The notes beneath the pieces are model-generated. The model made no database searches, was not told where the DNA came from, and saw nothing but the letters and a program-made list of their open reading frames with translations. Shown here piece by piece: positions 32,765 through 45,786 of a stretch of 64,000 nt of DNA. Position numbers and translations under genes: made by a program. This DNA is from Paratinospora sagittata (Eukaryota > Streptophyta > Magnoliopsida > Ranunculales > Menispermaceae): positions 10,807,001 through 10,871,000 of the forward strand of contig CM069596.1 in NCBI GenBank assembly GCA_035771175.1. The letters are read 5' to 3'. Position 1 is the stretch's first letter. Each line of letters opens with the position of its first letter.

Positions 32765-34541
32765 GTGACAGACAGGGACTTGGCCTTGATGAATGTTGTT
32801 TTCATGTGTGTTCCCTGATATAATGAATATGTTATGGACATGGCACATAAACAATAACGTGCTGGCCAACTCAAAGAGCAAGTTTGCAAAGAATGAGGAC
32901 TTTGAAGCTTTTATGAGGAAGTGGAATGAATTGATTTTTTCTGATACAGTGGAGGAATACAATCATCAGAAAAATGTATTATTTCAAGAATATGCTGAGT
33001 ACCCTGAGGTTATTACATATATCGACACGACGTGGTTGGTACCCCACAAGGAAAGATTTGTGAAGGTGTGGATGGATCAATTTATGCACCTTGGCAATAC
33101 TACAACCAATAGGGTGAAGAGTGCACATTCAAAGCTGAATAGAACTTTAGGGTCTTCTCAAGGCAACTTCGAGACATCATGGACTACAATCAATACAATG
33201 TTGGCTTCGCAACACACAGAGATCAAGTCATTATTTGAAAAAAGTTTGAATATTGTTCAGCATTACTTCCAAGATTCTACATTCATGCATTTGCATGGGT
33301 TCATCTCTAGAGCTGCACTAGACAAGATTTGGGAGGAGTTAGCTCGTGCTGAGAGTGTTGGGTTGGACCAAAATTTATGTGGATGTGTGTTATGCAAAAC
33401 GCATGGATTGTTATGCACACATGAGCTTGCTTTGTGTAAGCAATGTAGCATGCCCATACCTCTAGTTGATGGGGATGCCCATTGTAAAAAACTAGATCTT
33501 ACTCTTGTGAAAGTAGAGGACAATGAGATGGATTTCAATTTTAGGGCTGAGTTGGGTCTACTTGAGGATAAATTTAATAGTTCTGATACATCTGGAAGAG
33601 CTAGAATTGTACAGAAAATCAAAGAGATAGTTGCTCCATTGACCTCTTCTTTCACTGTGCCCGTAGACAAAAAGAAAACAAAAGGGCGGCCGACTAAAAA
33701 GAGTGATCGGTCTACAAAACGAGATCCCTTATTTTTTGAGCATGTGTCTGCGTACTCCACTCGTTCATCAATCTCATCATTACAAAAGACCAGACCGAAA
33801 AATAATGAACCAAGGAAGGTCCACATGACAGGCTTGCAAATGTCTCATAGATCTCGTGGATATCTAAATCAACTCCCTCCTGACTGACATCAGTACATAG
33901 CCCATGTCAGAGATGTTATGGCTGATGGACATTGTGGGTATCGAGTCATCGCTGAGTCCATGGGTATGGGAACAAACGGTTAGAGCGAAGTCAGAGGTGA
34001 CTTACGAAAAGAGGTACAAAGGTTTTTGGCACACTACACAACGTTGTTCGGTAGTGTTGAGAGGGTTCAAGAGATTTTGAGTTCTCTACAGTGTAGTGAC
34101 CCTGTGGCACCCCTAGAGAAGTAGATGACTTTCTCAAATATGGGGTTGTTGATAGCATCGACATACAATGTCGTGTTGGTGCTTTTATCTATGCAGCAAT
34201 GTCTTACATTTTTTCCCCTTAGAACCGAACCTCTACCAATGCCATTGAGGTGAGTGATTGACATTGGTTACATGAATGATAACCACTTTGTGCAGGTAAA
34301 AACTATTTTCAATGTAAGTTACAAAATAATGGAAATAATGATTGTAATGTTATACTTTCCACAGGTGACGTTTGCCCCTACATCACCGATACCTCCCATA
34401 TCGCCAGATTGGCATAGATTCCGACTACGACAAGGACATGGATGAGAAACTCCTTATTCTGTTGTCAACGTTGAAGGTAGCAGAGTGACAAGCAATGTGG
34501 ATGATAGACAAGATGTACTAGTTGACTTAGACGATGACTAG
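32765..34541 (+). pseudogene. MULE transposase (FAR1-like) with OTU-like tail, copy B, degenerate
   Basis: Copy B keeps a long open frame (32793-33887, 364 codons) through the transposase C-terminal region and the SWIM finger (CGCVLCKTHGLLCTHE). It lacks the copy-A stop and 11-base insertion, but a private one-base insertion near 32803 breaks the link to RDLALMN. After LPPD and a TGA the same frame continues as the OTU-like block: ADGHCGYRVIAESMG (Cys box), then GYMNDNHFVQ (His box), with the 69-base intron at 34296-34364. Stops fall at NG*SEVR, LEK*MTF and PLR*VID, and the first two stand where tryptophan is expected. It is 5'-truncated like copy A, so no active transposase is predicted. Confidence 0.85.
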
Positions 34542-34830
34542 TTGTTTTAGAAATGTTGATATGGAGGGAGATGTCAACATGTTTTTTTGGAAATGCTGAC
34601 ATGTCTAGACTTGTTTTATTATTGAAAATGTTGATATGTAGAGGGATGTAGGTATGTTGATATGCAAGGGGATGTCAGCACGTTTTTTGGAAATGTTGAC
34701 ATGTTTAGTCATGTTTTTTTCTTTTTGGAAATGTTGACATATAGGAAGATGTGGATATGTATAGACTTTCTTTTTTTGAAATGTGGATATAAAAGATGTA
34801 ATTTACTTCGATGTTGATGATATAGACATA
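34542..34830. repeat. Degenerate minisatellite, copy B
   Basis: This is the counterpart of 2349-2640, with the same GGAAATGTTGACATG-based units and a few substitutions. Confidence 0.65.
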
Positions 34831-34926
34831 TTTGTTTTCTTCGAATGGTACTATGTTGTTTTTGATGTTTGAATTATTATTCTCTTTCTATATATATGTA
34901 GAGGGATGTCAAAGTTTACCTTACCA

Positions 34927-36508
34927 GTGGGGAACGGTACCCCGCCGCCCAAACTAACCCGAAATTATTAAAAACACATCAAAAACTTGATGGAATGCAT
35001 CCCAATGCATAATGAAAGGGGGAAATGCAAAAAAAAAAAAAAAACAAGAAAAATACGAGGGTCGTCCATCATAGACCCAACAATTTAAAGTGCAGTCGGT
35101 CCAGATCAACCGAACAGAGAGGTGTTGGTAAAAATTAAAATATCGAACCTCATTTACATAAATCGGTCTATGATGGCCGACCCTATCTTTTCCCAAATTT
35201 TTTTGCATTTTTCCATTCCATCATGTATTGGGATGCATTCCATTAAGTTTTTGACGTGTTTTTAACAATTTTGGGTTAGTTTGGGGGGTAGGGTACCTTT
35301 TCCCACCTGTACCCTACATTAGAGTTACGTGTAGGGAACGGTACCCCGCCGCCCAAACCAACTTGAAATTGTTAAAAACATGTCAAAAATGTGATGAAAT
35401 GTATCCCAATGCAAGATGGAAGAGGGAAATGCAAAAAAACCCGAAAAAATATAGGGTCGGCCATCATATATCGACTGTTATAAATGAGGGTCGGTATTTG
35501 AATTTTCACCAACACCTCTATGTTCGGTTGATAAGGACCGACTGTGATTTGAATCGTTCGGTAGATGATGGCCGACCCTCATATTTTCCCCATTTTTTTG
35601 TATTTCCCCATTCCATTATGCATTGGGTTGCATTTCATCAAGTTTTTGATGTGTTTTTAATAATTTTGGCTTAGTTTGGGCGGCGGGGTATCGTTTCCCA
35701 CTCGTAACTCTAATGTGGGGTACGGGTAGGGAACGGTACCGTACCCCTCAAGACGTTGTCTTTATGTCTATGAACACGACATGTCAACATTTAGACCTCG
35801 TTTCGGCGGTAGGGTGTCGTACCCCAACTATACCCGACCCGTACCCCACATTAGAGATACGAGTGGAGAATGGTACCCCGCCGCCCAAACTAACCCATAA
35901 TTATTACAAACACGTCAAAAACTTGATGGAATGCATCCCAATTCATAATGGAAGGGGAAAATGCAAAAAAATCGGGAAATTATGAGGGTCAGCCATCATC
36001 TACGAACGATTTAAACGACGGTCGGTCCTGATCAACCGAACAGAGAGGTGTTGGCCAAAATTCAAATACCCACCGTCCTTTACAATAGTAGGCTTATGAT
36101 GGCCAACCCTTTGTTTTCCTGGGTTTTTTTGCATTTCCCCCTTCTATCATGCATTAGGATGCATTCTATTAGGTTTTTGACGTGTTTGTAATAATTATGG
36201 GTTCGTTTGGGTAGTGGGGTACCAAAACCCACTCGTAACTCTAATGTGGGGTACGGGTGGTGAATGGTACCCTGCCTTCAAAATTAACCCAGAATTGTTA
36301 AAAAAGGTCAAAAACTTGATGGAATGCATCCCAATGCATGATGAAAGAGGAAAATGCAAACTGGGAAAAGATAGGGCCGGCTATCATAAACCGACTGTTG
36401 CAAAGGACGGTCGGTATTTGAATTTTGGCCAACACCTCTCTGTTCGGTTGATCAGGACCGACCGTCCTCTAAATTGTTAGGTAGATGATGGCCTACCCTC
36501 GTATTTCT
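34927..36508. repeat. Array of four palindromic units in alternating orientation, copy B
   Basis: Units lie at about 34927-35307, 35331-35704, 35863-36235 and 36259-36508, with the same alternating orientation as copy A. The truncated fourth unit ends at the same point, so truncation came before the 32-kb duplication. Confidence 0.85.
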
Positions 36509-37594
36509 ATGGCCTAAACCAGCAGAACACTCACAGGCGGGGCGCGAATGCATTATAACAATAACCGAATACGTAGGAACACAATTGAGTACAAATCTGA
36601 TTATATTAATTTCAGAATGTATTTTTGTATAGAATATGATTGAGGGAACATCCTCCCCAAATCTCCCTTTAATTAACAAGGGTTACAAAATGTGGGACAC
36701 AAGGTCCACTTAACTACCAATCGTCTAGAGCAGCAAGCTGCCTCCCGTTCACTATTTAAAGTTACTGAGGATAAGACAATGTTTGGTTGAGTCAGATTGA
36801 CCACTAATCCGACATAGTAACAATGTAATATATGAACTCCAAATATACAGGTATAAGTATGACAGGTATGAACATTATACACAATAATGCAGTGTAAATG
36901 AATAGTAGACATAATGATAAATGAATGTAAACTTTAATAAAATTTATAAGACACATAAACCTATGTTTTGTTCCCCACCTTTAGATAAAAACTCCTTCAA
37001 CTGGCGCTTTCTCCCGAGTAGAACTGCGTTGCACCGCGAAGAGGGTCTCAAAAAGAAAAGAGAGAAATCACAAAAAGAACAAGAGAGAAGATAGTGATTT
37101 GGTGTGAAAATAACAAAGAGAGGGGGGGGTCCTTATATAGGAAAATGAACGCCCAAACCTTCGAGTGGGCTGTCCAGTTGTCCAGATAGATGCCCGATGT
37201 TCAATTTTTTTATTTTTTTGTGTGCAAACCTAGTGTATTGCACTTGCACCTTTTAAAAAAAAACAATAAACAGACACTAATGAAGTATTGTCCGCTCCGC
37301 TTGCGTGAATATGCTCTAACCCCTGACGAACCCCACTTCATCACTGATGCTCAGCCCAGACAAAACACCGACAATTGACTCCATGGAGATTCTCACATTA
37401 CGAATTGTTACTTCTGGTTCAGGCATGGACATCCATTGTAATGCGATGTCCAGGGTTTGTCTGTTTCGTTGTTGTACATATCCCAATGCAAATGAACAAT
37501 TACATGTGAATAACAAATAAATCTAATTCGATATAAAGAAAAAAGAAAGGAATGCAAACTTTATTACCAGGGTAGTATCATCATCAAACATATA
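36509..37594. other. Unassigned block, copy B
   Basis: This matches 4311-5456. About 65 bases between the two GCTTCATCAC copies are lost (junction near 37335), which shortens and shifts the minus-strand ORF seen in copy A. The minus-strand TATA-like sequence is also present, near 37135. No function is assigned. Confidence 0.5.
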
Positions 37595-38504
37595 TGTAAC
37601 GCCCCGTACATTTGAGTCAAACATAATCGTTGACTTATACGTATTGTCAGACGTATTTATATGCGTATACATGTACAATGCTCTCCGATCAGTGTATTTG
37701 ACTTAAAATAGTGTAATTGAGTGGTTTATGGGTGATTGGTATCGTTGGATGTCATTGGTATCACGAAAAACCCTTTAAAAATGAAAATATGAATTTTGGA
37801 ACGCGAGAAGTGTGCTCCTCGCCGTCTGCAACTTTTAAAAAAAAAAAAATGATGCGGTTGCATGTTGTTGAAACAGGTGTCTTAACTCATTTTAGCAACT
37901 TAATTGATGAATTAAACACGTATGAGCTTGCTGGAAAAAGAGACCAGACACGTTTTAAGCTTAATAAGTTGCTGGCAAGATCAAATTTTAAGTTGTTGAA
38001 TTAAAAAGAAAGAAACCAAATTGAGCACGAGAAGTTGCAGAGGAAAGCTGAGGAAGAAGGCCAAGAGCTTGGGAGCTCCAAATTGAGGTAAAAACCCTGG
38101 TCTTTTGAACTGAATTTTCCAGATTTGAAACCCCCTAAGTTGTTCAACATATTTGAAATTTTTTGGATTTCCATGGCTAGAATAGATGATTGGAAAAATG
38201 GGTTTTGTGTTGGAGATTTATGATTTCGAAGTGCAATTGGATGGTAATTGTGGGTAAGTTCAGTTATGTTGGTGGTGTGATTTTGATCCTGAATATCTGA
38301 ATTAGTATAATTGAAACTGTTTGAATGGGAATTTGCAGAGATTTGAATTTGAAAATTGGGAAATTGATGAACAATTTGGTGACCAGCGTTGGAATGGTAT
38401 GAATGAGCGTGGGAAATTGATCAAGGTGAACAAATTGTGCTGAAAAAAAGTGAATGAGGGGAATGCATTGTTAAGGTATTTCTGATGGGTTTAATTGTAT
38501 GTTT

Positions 38505-38927
38505 GGTGGGCCGACTTACAACCATTTTTTCTTTTGTATCACTAACTTTGGAGTGGTATGGGACACAATAAAATTGGAAGATACTAAATAAAACGTGAAA
38601 GTAAGAAAACCCACGACCTTGTGTGAAAAGAAACATCTGGGAAAAGTTAAATTACTAACATTATCACTAAGTTTACATGGTATGGGACGAGTAAACTTGG
38701 ACGATACTATTAGTGAACTCCTATCTAGTCAATGTTTCGTAGAGGCCATGTTCTTACAACTTAACTTGGTTGAAACCCTTATTACCAAATTCATGTGGTA
38801 TGGGACACACAAATTTGGATAATAGTTGAAAAGACTAAGCGAAAGAGTTCGAATACATAAGATTGCGATAGAACGTTAAATTATGATATTTACCGAGGTA
38901 AATCTTTGAACCTTTATGACTCATATG
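38505..38927 (+). repeat. Inverted repeat, left arm, copy B
   Basis: This is the counterpart of 6374-6796 and the reverse complement of 41276-41699. Confidence 0.85.
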
Positions 38928-39205
38928 AATTTTCAAAGAAATGTATATGTATGTTCACAAAAACCAGAACTAAAACATTTGAAATACTAGCAAAGTTTTA
39001 TACTGATTATATGAACACTCTAACCTTGTTTTACACCATGGCCAAACATACGAGGCACATAAGATTCTTTGATTCCTCAACAAAAACCTTACACCATACC
39101 TAGAAAAATAGGTGGTTTTACATTGCAGTACTCTCGAACTTATTGTTGAGAATATCATAATATTATACTTGGCTACAGTTCTTACATCATGGTTTTATTT
39201 TCTCC

Positions 39206-41191
39206 TTGCTACTGAGAAAATGCAAACCAAGAAGAGAGGAAGGCCACACACAGGGCAACATGACAATCAGAGAGTATGCTGCCAGGTTTAAAGAATTATC
39301 GGTCAACTCTCTTTCCACCATCTTCACGGAGCAAGATAAGATCGAGAAATTCTACAACGACCTTCGTCCTAACATTCGACAAGCCCTGTCGATCTTGGGT
39401 CTCAAGATTTACAGGGAGGTCGTTGACAAGGCCATGAGCTTTGAGCAGGAGCAGAGAATGAATAAGGGAAAATGACCTGCAATGTTTTCCCACCAGGACT
39501 CGCAGCAGGGCAACAAGAAGAAGCCCTACTATAATCAAAACCCGGCCCTCCCAGCCCCTGTTCAGAAGAACGAAACCACGGCACCTAGGCTGAGCTGTCT
39601 ATCCCTGACCATCAGGATTTTTGCAATTATCGCTGAGGGTGTCGTAATGGAAAGGGTGGCCGTCGCAACGACAAAGGCAGGGGTGGTGGTCAGCATCACA
39701 ATTAGTATGGCCATCAGAACCAGCAACAAAGGCCGACATGTTATAACTGTGGCCAGCAGGGCCATGTAAGAAATGCCTGCCCCCACCCTCAGCAACCGCA
39801 ACAACCTTGTTCTCGTTGTTCCAGTCTAACAAGCCTCACCTGCTGCTAATGCCCAACCTAGGCAGAACCAGTAGAACCAAGGGCAACAGAACCAGGGCAG
39901 AGCGTTTGCCATCGCTCAACAACCCCTCCCAGACAACAATGTAGTCAAAGGTACATTTTTCTTGTTCAATACAATGTTGCATGTCTTGTTCGATTCCGGT
40001 GCTACACATTCCTTTATATCTTCTGCATTGGTAAAGCATTTAGGGTTGCATCCTGAACCCACATACATCACAATCCATGTCACATCACCATTAGGATCTG
40101 GTACTGACTTGAATTTGTAGTGTTCTCGATGTGAGCTTCGAATGTCAGGACATATAATATATGCAAATTTCTTTGTGATGGATATTGAAGACTTTGACAT
40201 CATCCTTGGCATGGACTGGCTCGCACCTCTGAATGCAAAGATCGATTGTATGAAGAAGTAAGTTCAGTTATCTTTGCCTACTGGAGAGTTTGTCAAGATT
40301 CGGAGAACAAGGAAATGGATACACAACTCGACTGTTGCACAACTTCGAGCTCTTTCCATTGGTGATGACAATAAATCACCAGCATTGTACCCTCTTGAAG
40401 TACATGATATCTCGATAATACCTGAATTTCCAACGATTTTTCTAAATGACCTTCTTGGTCTACCTCTGGTTAGGGAATTCGATTTTGAGATCAAACGCAT
40501 ACCTGGAACCGGGCCTATCTCAATTCCACCATACAAAATGTCAAATGTCGAGTTGGTTGTGTTGGACAAGCAACTGAAGGAATTGGAGAGAAATGGCTTC
40601 ATTAGGAAAAGTTCATCACCTTGGGGCACTCCAGTTCTGTTTGTTCACAAAAAGGATGGTTCGTTACGATTTTGCATTGACTATCGCAAGTTGAATAACG
40701 CCACCATCAAGAACAAATACCCATTACCTAGGATCGATGACTTGTTCGACCAACTTAGAGATGCCAAGTACTTCTCTAAGATTGATTTACGGTCCGGTTA
40801 CCATCAACTCCGGATCAGAGAGTCGGACATTAATAAAACGACTTTCAAAACTCGGTACGGTCATTACGAGTTCTTGGTTATGTCGTTCGGTTTAGCAAAT
40901 GCACCTGCAGCGTTCATGGATTTGATGAACCGCATCTTCAGGTTATACTTAGATCGATTTGTTGTGGTCTTTGAGGATGATATCTTGAATATTCCTCAAC
41001 TGAGGAAGACCATAAGATACATCTGAGGATTGTCCTCTAGACCTTGAAAAGTTACCAGTTGTATGCAAAGTTGAGTAAGTGCAAATTTTGGGCAAAACGA
41101 GTTCAATTCCTAGGCCATGTGGTTTCGGGCAATGTCATTGAGGTGGATCCTTCAAAGGTTGAAGCGGTTTTAAACTAGAAGCAACCTACCA
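39206..41191 (+). pseudogene. Gypsy-1 gag-protease-RT, copy B, degenerate
   Basis: It shows the gag C-terminal part (39206-39475), the CCHC knuckle CYNCGQQGHVRNAC (39739-39780), the protease LFDSGATHSFIS and DIILGMDWLAPLNAK. It then has a 250-codon open RT segment (40274-41026) with [44 protein letters not shown] and [10 protein letters not shown]. The residue before the catalytic DD is glutamate, which is unusual. The frame then slips, and RT ends at VQFLGHVVSGN..VEAVLN*. The 73 bases missing from copy A before the zinc knuckle are present here. No RNase H or integrase is seen. Confidence 0.86.
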
Positions 41192-41275
41192 ATGTTATAG
41201 AAATTCGAACTCTTTCGCTTAGTCTTTTCGACTATTATTCAAAAGTTGAAGCGGTTTTAAACTGGAAGCAGCAAC

Positions 41276-41699
41276 CATACGAGTCATAAAAATTCTAAGA
41301 TTATCCTCAGTAAATATCTTGATCTAATGTCTGATTGCAATCTTATGTATTCAAACTTTTTCGCTTAGTCTTTTCGACTATTATCCAAATTCGTGTGTCC
41401 TATACCACATGAATTTGGTAATAAGGGTTTCAACCAAGTTAAGTTGTATGAACCTGGTCTCTATAAAACATTGACCGGATAGGAGTTCACTAATAGTATC
41501 TTCTAAATTTACTCGTCCCATACTGTGTAAACTTAGTGATAATGTTAGTAATACAACTTTCCTCAAATATTTCTTTTCACACAAGGTTGTGGGCTATCTT
41601 ACTTCCACATTTTATTTAGAATCTTCCAATTTTGTTGTGTCCCATACCACTCCAAAGTTAGTGATACAAAAGAAAAAAATGGTTGCAAGACGGCCCACC
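41276..41699 (-). repeat. Inverted repeat, right arm, copy B
   Basis: This is the reverse complement of 38505-38927 and the counterpart of 9072-9497. Confidence 0.8.
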
Positions 41700-42408
41700 A
41701 GTTACTGCATTGGGTCTATCGGGTCTCAAAATAAGGGACCCGATATTATCGGGTAGGGTGCCGAATCTTGGGGAAAACCGACCCGAGTAACCTGACCCGA
41801 CCCGCATATCATTCAAATAGCCACATTATTAGGAACTTTACTTATAATTATGACTTGATATAATGTGTATTTGGGTCTTTTTTGTTTTGCAGGTTCGTGA
41901 TCAACAATCCACCAAAGGCCAATCACAAGAATGTTTATTTGCACGGTTTAAATAGGTTTTGATTTTGAATTATATGTCATGCATGTTAGGTTATTTTTAT
42001 TTTACAAATTTATGGGCAAGAATTCACCAAAAGGCTAGATAATAGTGTTTCTTATATATATTATTTAAATAGGTTTTGAATTTTTATTTATAAATTTATG
42101 AGAATAACTTTTTTTATGTAAAAATGAGTTTAATTTCAAGTTGGGCTTTTTTTTTAATCACAATTGGCCCATTTTAATGCTGAAAAAAGAGTTTAGAAAA
42201 TGATTTTTTGGGCTTAAATTTTTATTTCTTTTTTTAAAGAAGAGATTGTGGTTGGGTTAACCCGACCACCCGACCCGTATGAAATAGGGTCGGGTGGTCA
42301 CCCTTTTTTGGGTGATGTCGGGTGGCATTGGGTTGGCTGCGATGCCACCAGACATTTGCAGGTCGGGTGGGGTTGGGGCAAAACCCAACCCGTGCTCACT
42401 CCTATATT
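41700..42408. mobile_element. GGGTCGGGT-rich non-autonomous DNA element, copy B
   Basis: This is the counterpart of 9498-10210, with ACCCGACC-rich ends and an AT-rich middle. Edges and class are tentative. Confidence 0.4.
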
Positions 42409-42586
42409 TTTATTTTATTTTAGAACTTCATGATAAAGATATTTGTTCATTTGTTGTATATATTTCATCTTATGTCTTTCTACCGTGCATTGAGAATAAA
42501 TTCTTAAATATATGTATCATATTTCATAATTCATAAAAATTAAAATTAAGGTTTACTATTTTACTAGTGTCATGTCCAAGTACCCG
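42409..42586. other. AT-rich spacer, copy B
   Basis: No gene or repeat was recognised. It lacks a CTTATGTCTTTCTACCGTG-type duplication that copy A has near 10265-10300. Confidence 0.45.
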
Positions 42587-42699
42587 TGTCAAGACCCCAT
42601 CACAATCCCCCAGGGCATCCTGACCAGCACAGGAATCTAACCATCTTATTCCCTCATAGGACCATTAGACCCCTATTAAGCTTCAACCGAGACCACGCC

Positions 42700-43437
42700 T
42701 GTAATACCCAGAAAATCCATCCAAGAAACTCAAGAATCTGGAAAAAAAAAAAAAAAGCTGCATCCAGAAAATTGAACAAAAAACAAAAATGAATATTAGA
42801 TCAAGCAAAAACACTCCTAAAGCTAAAGAAATTTAACGCTGAAACTAAAGAGGGAAAACAAATCCATCAAGGAATCTCGAAAACCTAAAAGTTAAAAACC
42901 TTTAAAAAAAAACTGATAATTACAGTAGAACAAGGAACCTCTAACTAAGAAAACAAAAGCGATATTAATCTCAAGAATCCCAGCGAAAACTTCTACAGAA
43001 GTAGAGAAGAAAAAAAAAAGTGATGTCAAACAAGATCCGGAAATCTCGCCGACATGTCGCCGGAAATTTCAGCGAGATCTCGGCCTCGGCGAGATTTCCG
43101 GATCTTGTTTGACATCACTTTTTTTTTTCTTCTCTACTTCTGTAGAAGTTTTCGCTGGGATTCTTGAGATTAATATCGCTTTTGTTTTCTTAGTTAGAGG
43201 TTCCTTGTTCTACTGTAATTATCAGTTTTTTTTTAAAGGTTTTTAACTTTTAGGTTTTCGAGATTCCTTGATGGATTTGTTTTCCCTCTTTAGTTTCAGC
43301 GTTAAATTTCTTTAGCTTTAGGAGTGTTTTTGCTTGATCTAATTTTCATTTTTGTTTTTTGTTCAATTTTCTGGATGCAGCTTTTTTTTTTTTTTCCAGA
43401 TTCTTGAGTTTCTTGGATGGATTTTCTGGGTATTACA
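42700..43437. mobile_element. Near-perfect 738-bp hairpin insertion, copy B only
   Basis: The arms 42700-43052 and 43086-43437 are reverse complements with only one or two differences seen (one substitution, one A/T-tract length change), around a 33-base centre. The ends read TGTAATACCCAGAAAATCC and its complement. ACGCC is duplicated on both sides (42695-42699 and 43438-43442), and copy A has an uninterrupted site. The TG..CA tips and 5-base duplication fit LTR-retrotransposon integration, but both tips are the same end, so it could be an inverted double-LTR product or a foldback element. No ORF of interest is present. Confidence 0.92.
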
Positions 43438-43514
43438 ACGCCATAGTCTCTCCTGTAAATTAGACATCTCACAATCTCAAAAAACATCACATCCACACAT
43501 ATATCACATCAACC

Positions 43515-43517
<3 letters not shown>

Positions 43518-43565
<48 letters not shown>
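43518..43565. repeat. (TA)n microsatellite
   Basis: About 46 bases of alternating TA, against about 20 bases at the matching site in copy A (10589-10608). Confidence 0.9.
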
Positions 43566-43567
<2 letters not shown>

Positions 43568-45673
43568 ACATTCCCACCATAGATTACATCATACTCATAT
43601 TTAAAGTTCCAACCCTGCTAACATCTAGCAGTTTTTCTAACATTAATAATACATTCATCTACTTAGTTATACATGTGGGGTTATATACATATATTTACAA
43701 AATCAAAATACATGTTTACCAAGTCTTCAACCTACATCAAAACAAAACTCTGGCAAGGCTCTTCTATCTTACTAATAAGCTATTCCTTTGCCCTTATCTG
43801 CAATTGAAGGACCTGAAAATTTTGGAAACGAAATGAGTCAACTGTGCCCAGTGAAATAGAATATTCAATTATGACATCATTCACACATCTACATAATCAT
43901 GCATGCTCATGTATGTTATGCAAATCAGCATGCAAACACCAATGTATATGCATATGCAATCATAGCAATCCATTCTCATTCTCATTTCAACTAGCTTTTC
44001 CAAGACTTATGTAATACATAGTCAATAGGTACTAACATAACTCACTACAACATTTCAGCCAGATGATAAAGTGGTCTAGTTCTATATACTATCCAGGAGC
44101 TCTAAAAATTATTCTAAAGAACGAATGTAATCGTACTTTAATTCTGAGAAAACATTCTCTTTTTTTAACCTAATTAGTTTTCCTTGCATATAATACTAGA
44201 ACAATGACTCGCTTCCCAACCGAATAGATTCTCATATAGACCTTTAAATCTAACTAGGATCACTAAACTCGATTATTCTCGTAGGGAGCAGCTCAACTTA
44301 CTTTGAATGTCCAAAAGTTTAGCTCTAATAGATTTACCAGTCAATATAGACAATCTCTGCCTTTTCTCATGCAACAACCACCATACACATGTACAAACAT
44401 TTAATTACACATAATATGATGACAAAAATTATGAAATAAGATTGAAATTCTACTCACAACCAATGCCAGAATATAAGTCCCACACTATCAACTTACTCCA
44501 CCACCTCTAATAGAACCTGCACATATCATATAATTCATATTAACATATTTCTCTATTATTTCTTGTTTCACAAAATCTCTAACTCATTAGAATTTTAACT
44601 CTAACTAATTCATTTAAATAAATTCAACTAAGTTCTGGCAACATGAAATGAACTCTAACTTTCCAATTCAGTCCCATAATTATATTTGAGTCTCTCAGAC
44701 ACGTGATGATCAGTCTAAATAATTTTTACCATCCTCTAAAATATTGTCACAGTGAAAGACAGTAGAAATAAGTTTTTTAACCTTATTTCTACAAGTTTCC
44801 AAGTCCAATGTATTTACTAAAATCATTCAATCACATACTAAAAATACCAATCGATATCCAAAAATCATGATCTTGGTATAGAAACATCTGAAATTCAATC
44901 CTCTACGATTCTATGGTTTCAAACATGAATTTCAGCAGAGTTTGACATGGTTCCAAAGGCCCTCAATGTCAAATTTGGTTTTCGGCAGCTATACCGACAC
45001 CAATATGACATATGAACGCAAACAAACTACATATTCGTGATCTACGTGACTATAGGAGTGACAATATATAATATTTACGTGTTTCTATTCAAAGTGGGTC
45101 AAAACCCCATATTTGAAAACATCACAAAACACCTCTTATAGCAAAAATTAAACCGCTAGGACCGTAACGCGTAGCTTAAATATCACTTTTGCAACGAAAA
45201 GAAGGAAAAATGGCTTACCGGCATGTTGAATTTGGCCGCGAAATATGGCGAAACCCTCGCCCTTTCTTTCTCTCTATTCAGTTTCTTCTCTGGACATTTG
45301 TTTTTCTTCTTCTTTTTTTTGCCTTAGGTAGCAAATGAAAACAAGATTAGCAAGTGAATAAGAGTTATTTGATTTTTTTTTTTATTCCATGCACCTCATG
45401 TCACTTACTCAACCAACTCCCCCTTTATTATTATTTTTTTCTAATTTCATAATACCTCTCATTCCATAATCATACCTTTCTCATTTAAATATAGTTTTCA
45501 TGCTTCCATTTGCTCCATTTTACTTTATGAACACATGCACTACATTTAATAAACCAATATTGTATAATATTCATAACATAAATACACTCATAAGAAATTC
45601 ACATCACAAGAACATACCACACAACATTTAAAAATTCTTAGGGTCCCATTTTAAGAAAATGATGGTCGTTACA

Positions 45674-45786
45674 ACCTCCCCAACTTAAAAGAAATTTCAT
45701 CCTCGAAATTTAAAAGTTAGGAATTTCTTTATTCTTAAGTTTCTGCACTTTCCTATCAAGAATCACCACTGGCATCTCATCATATG
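45674..45786 (-). mobile_element. Gypsy-2 internal end with polypurine tract, copy B
   Basis: This is the counterpart of 12712-12824: TTGGGGAGGT abuts the LTR on the minus strand. Confidence 0.7.

Larger units (their letters stand above)
37595..41275 (+). mobile_element. Gypsy-1: Ty3/gypsy remnant, copy B
   Basis: The LTR start TGTAACGCCCCG lies at 37595, and the layout equals copy A, including inverted repeat arms at 38505-38927 and 41276-41699. It is better preserved than copy A in the protease-RT region. The right end is rearranged in the same way, so the rearrangement is older than the duplication. Confidence 0.75.
42587..45673 (-). repeat. Gypsy-2 LTR on the polypurine-tract side, copy B (interrupted)
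   Basis: The boundaries TGTCAAGACCCC and GGTCGTTACA are as in copy A. It is longer because of the 738-base hairpin at 42700-43437 and a longer (TA)n at about 43518-43565. Confidence 0.8.
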
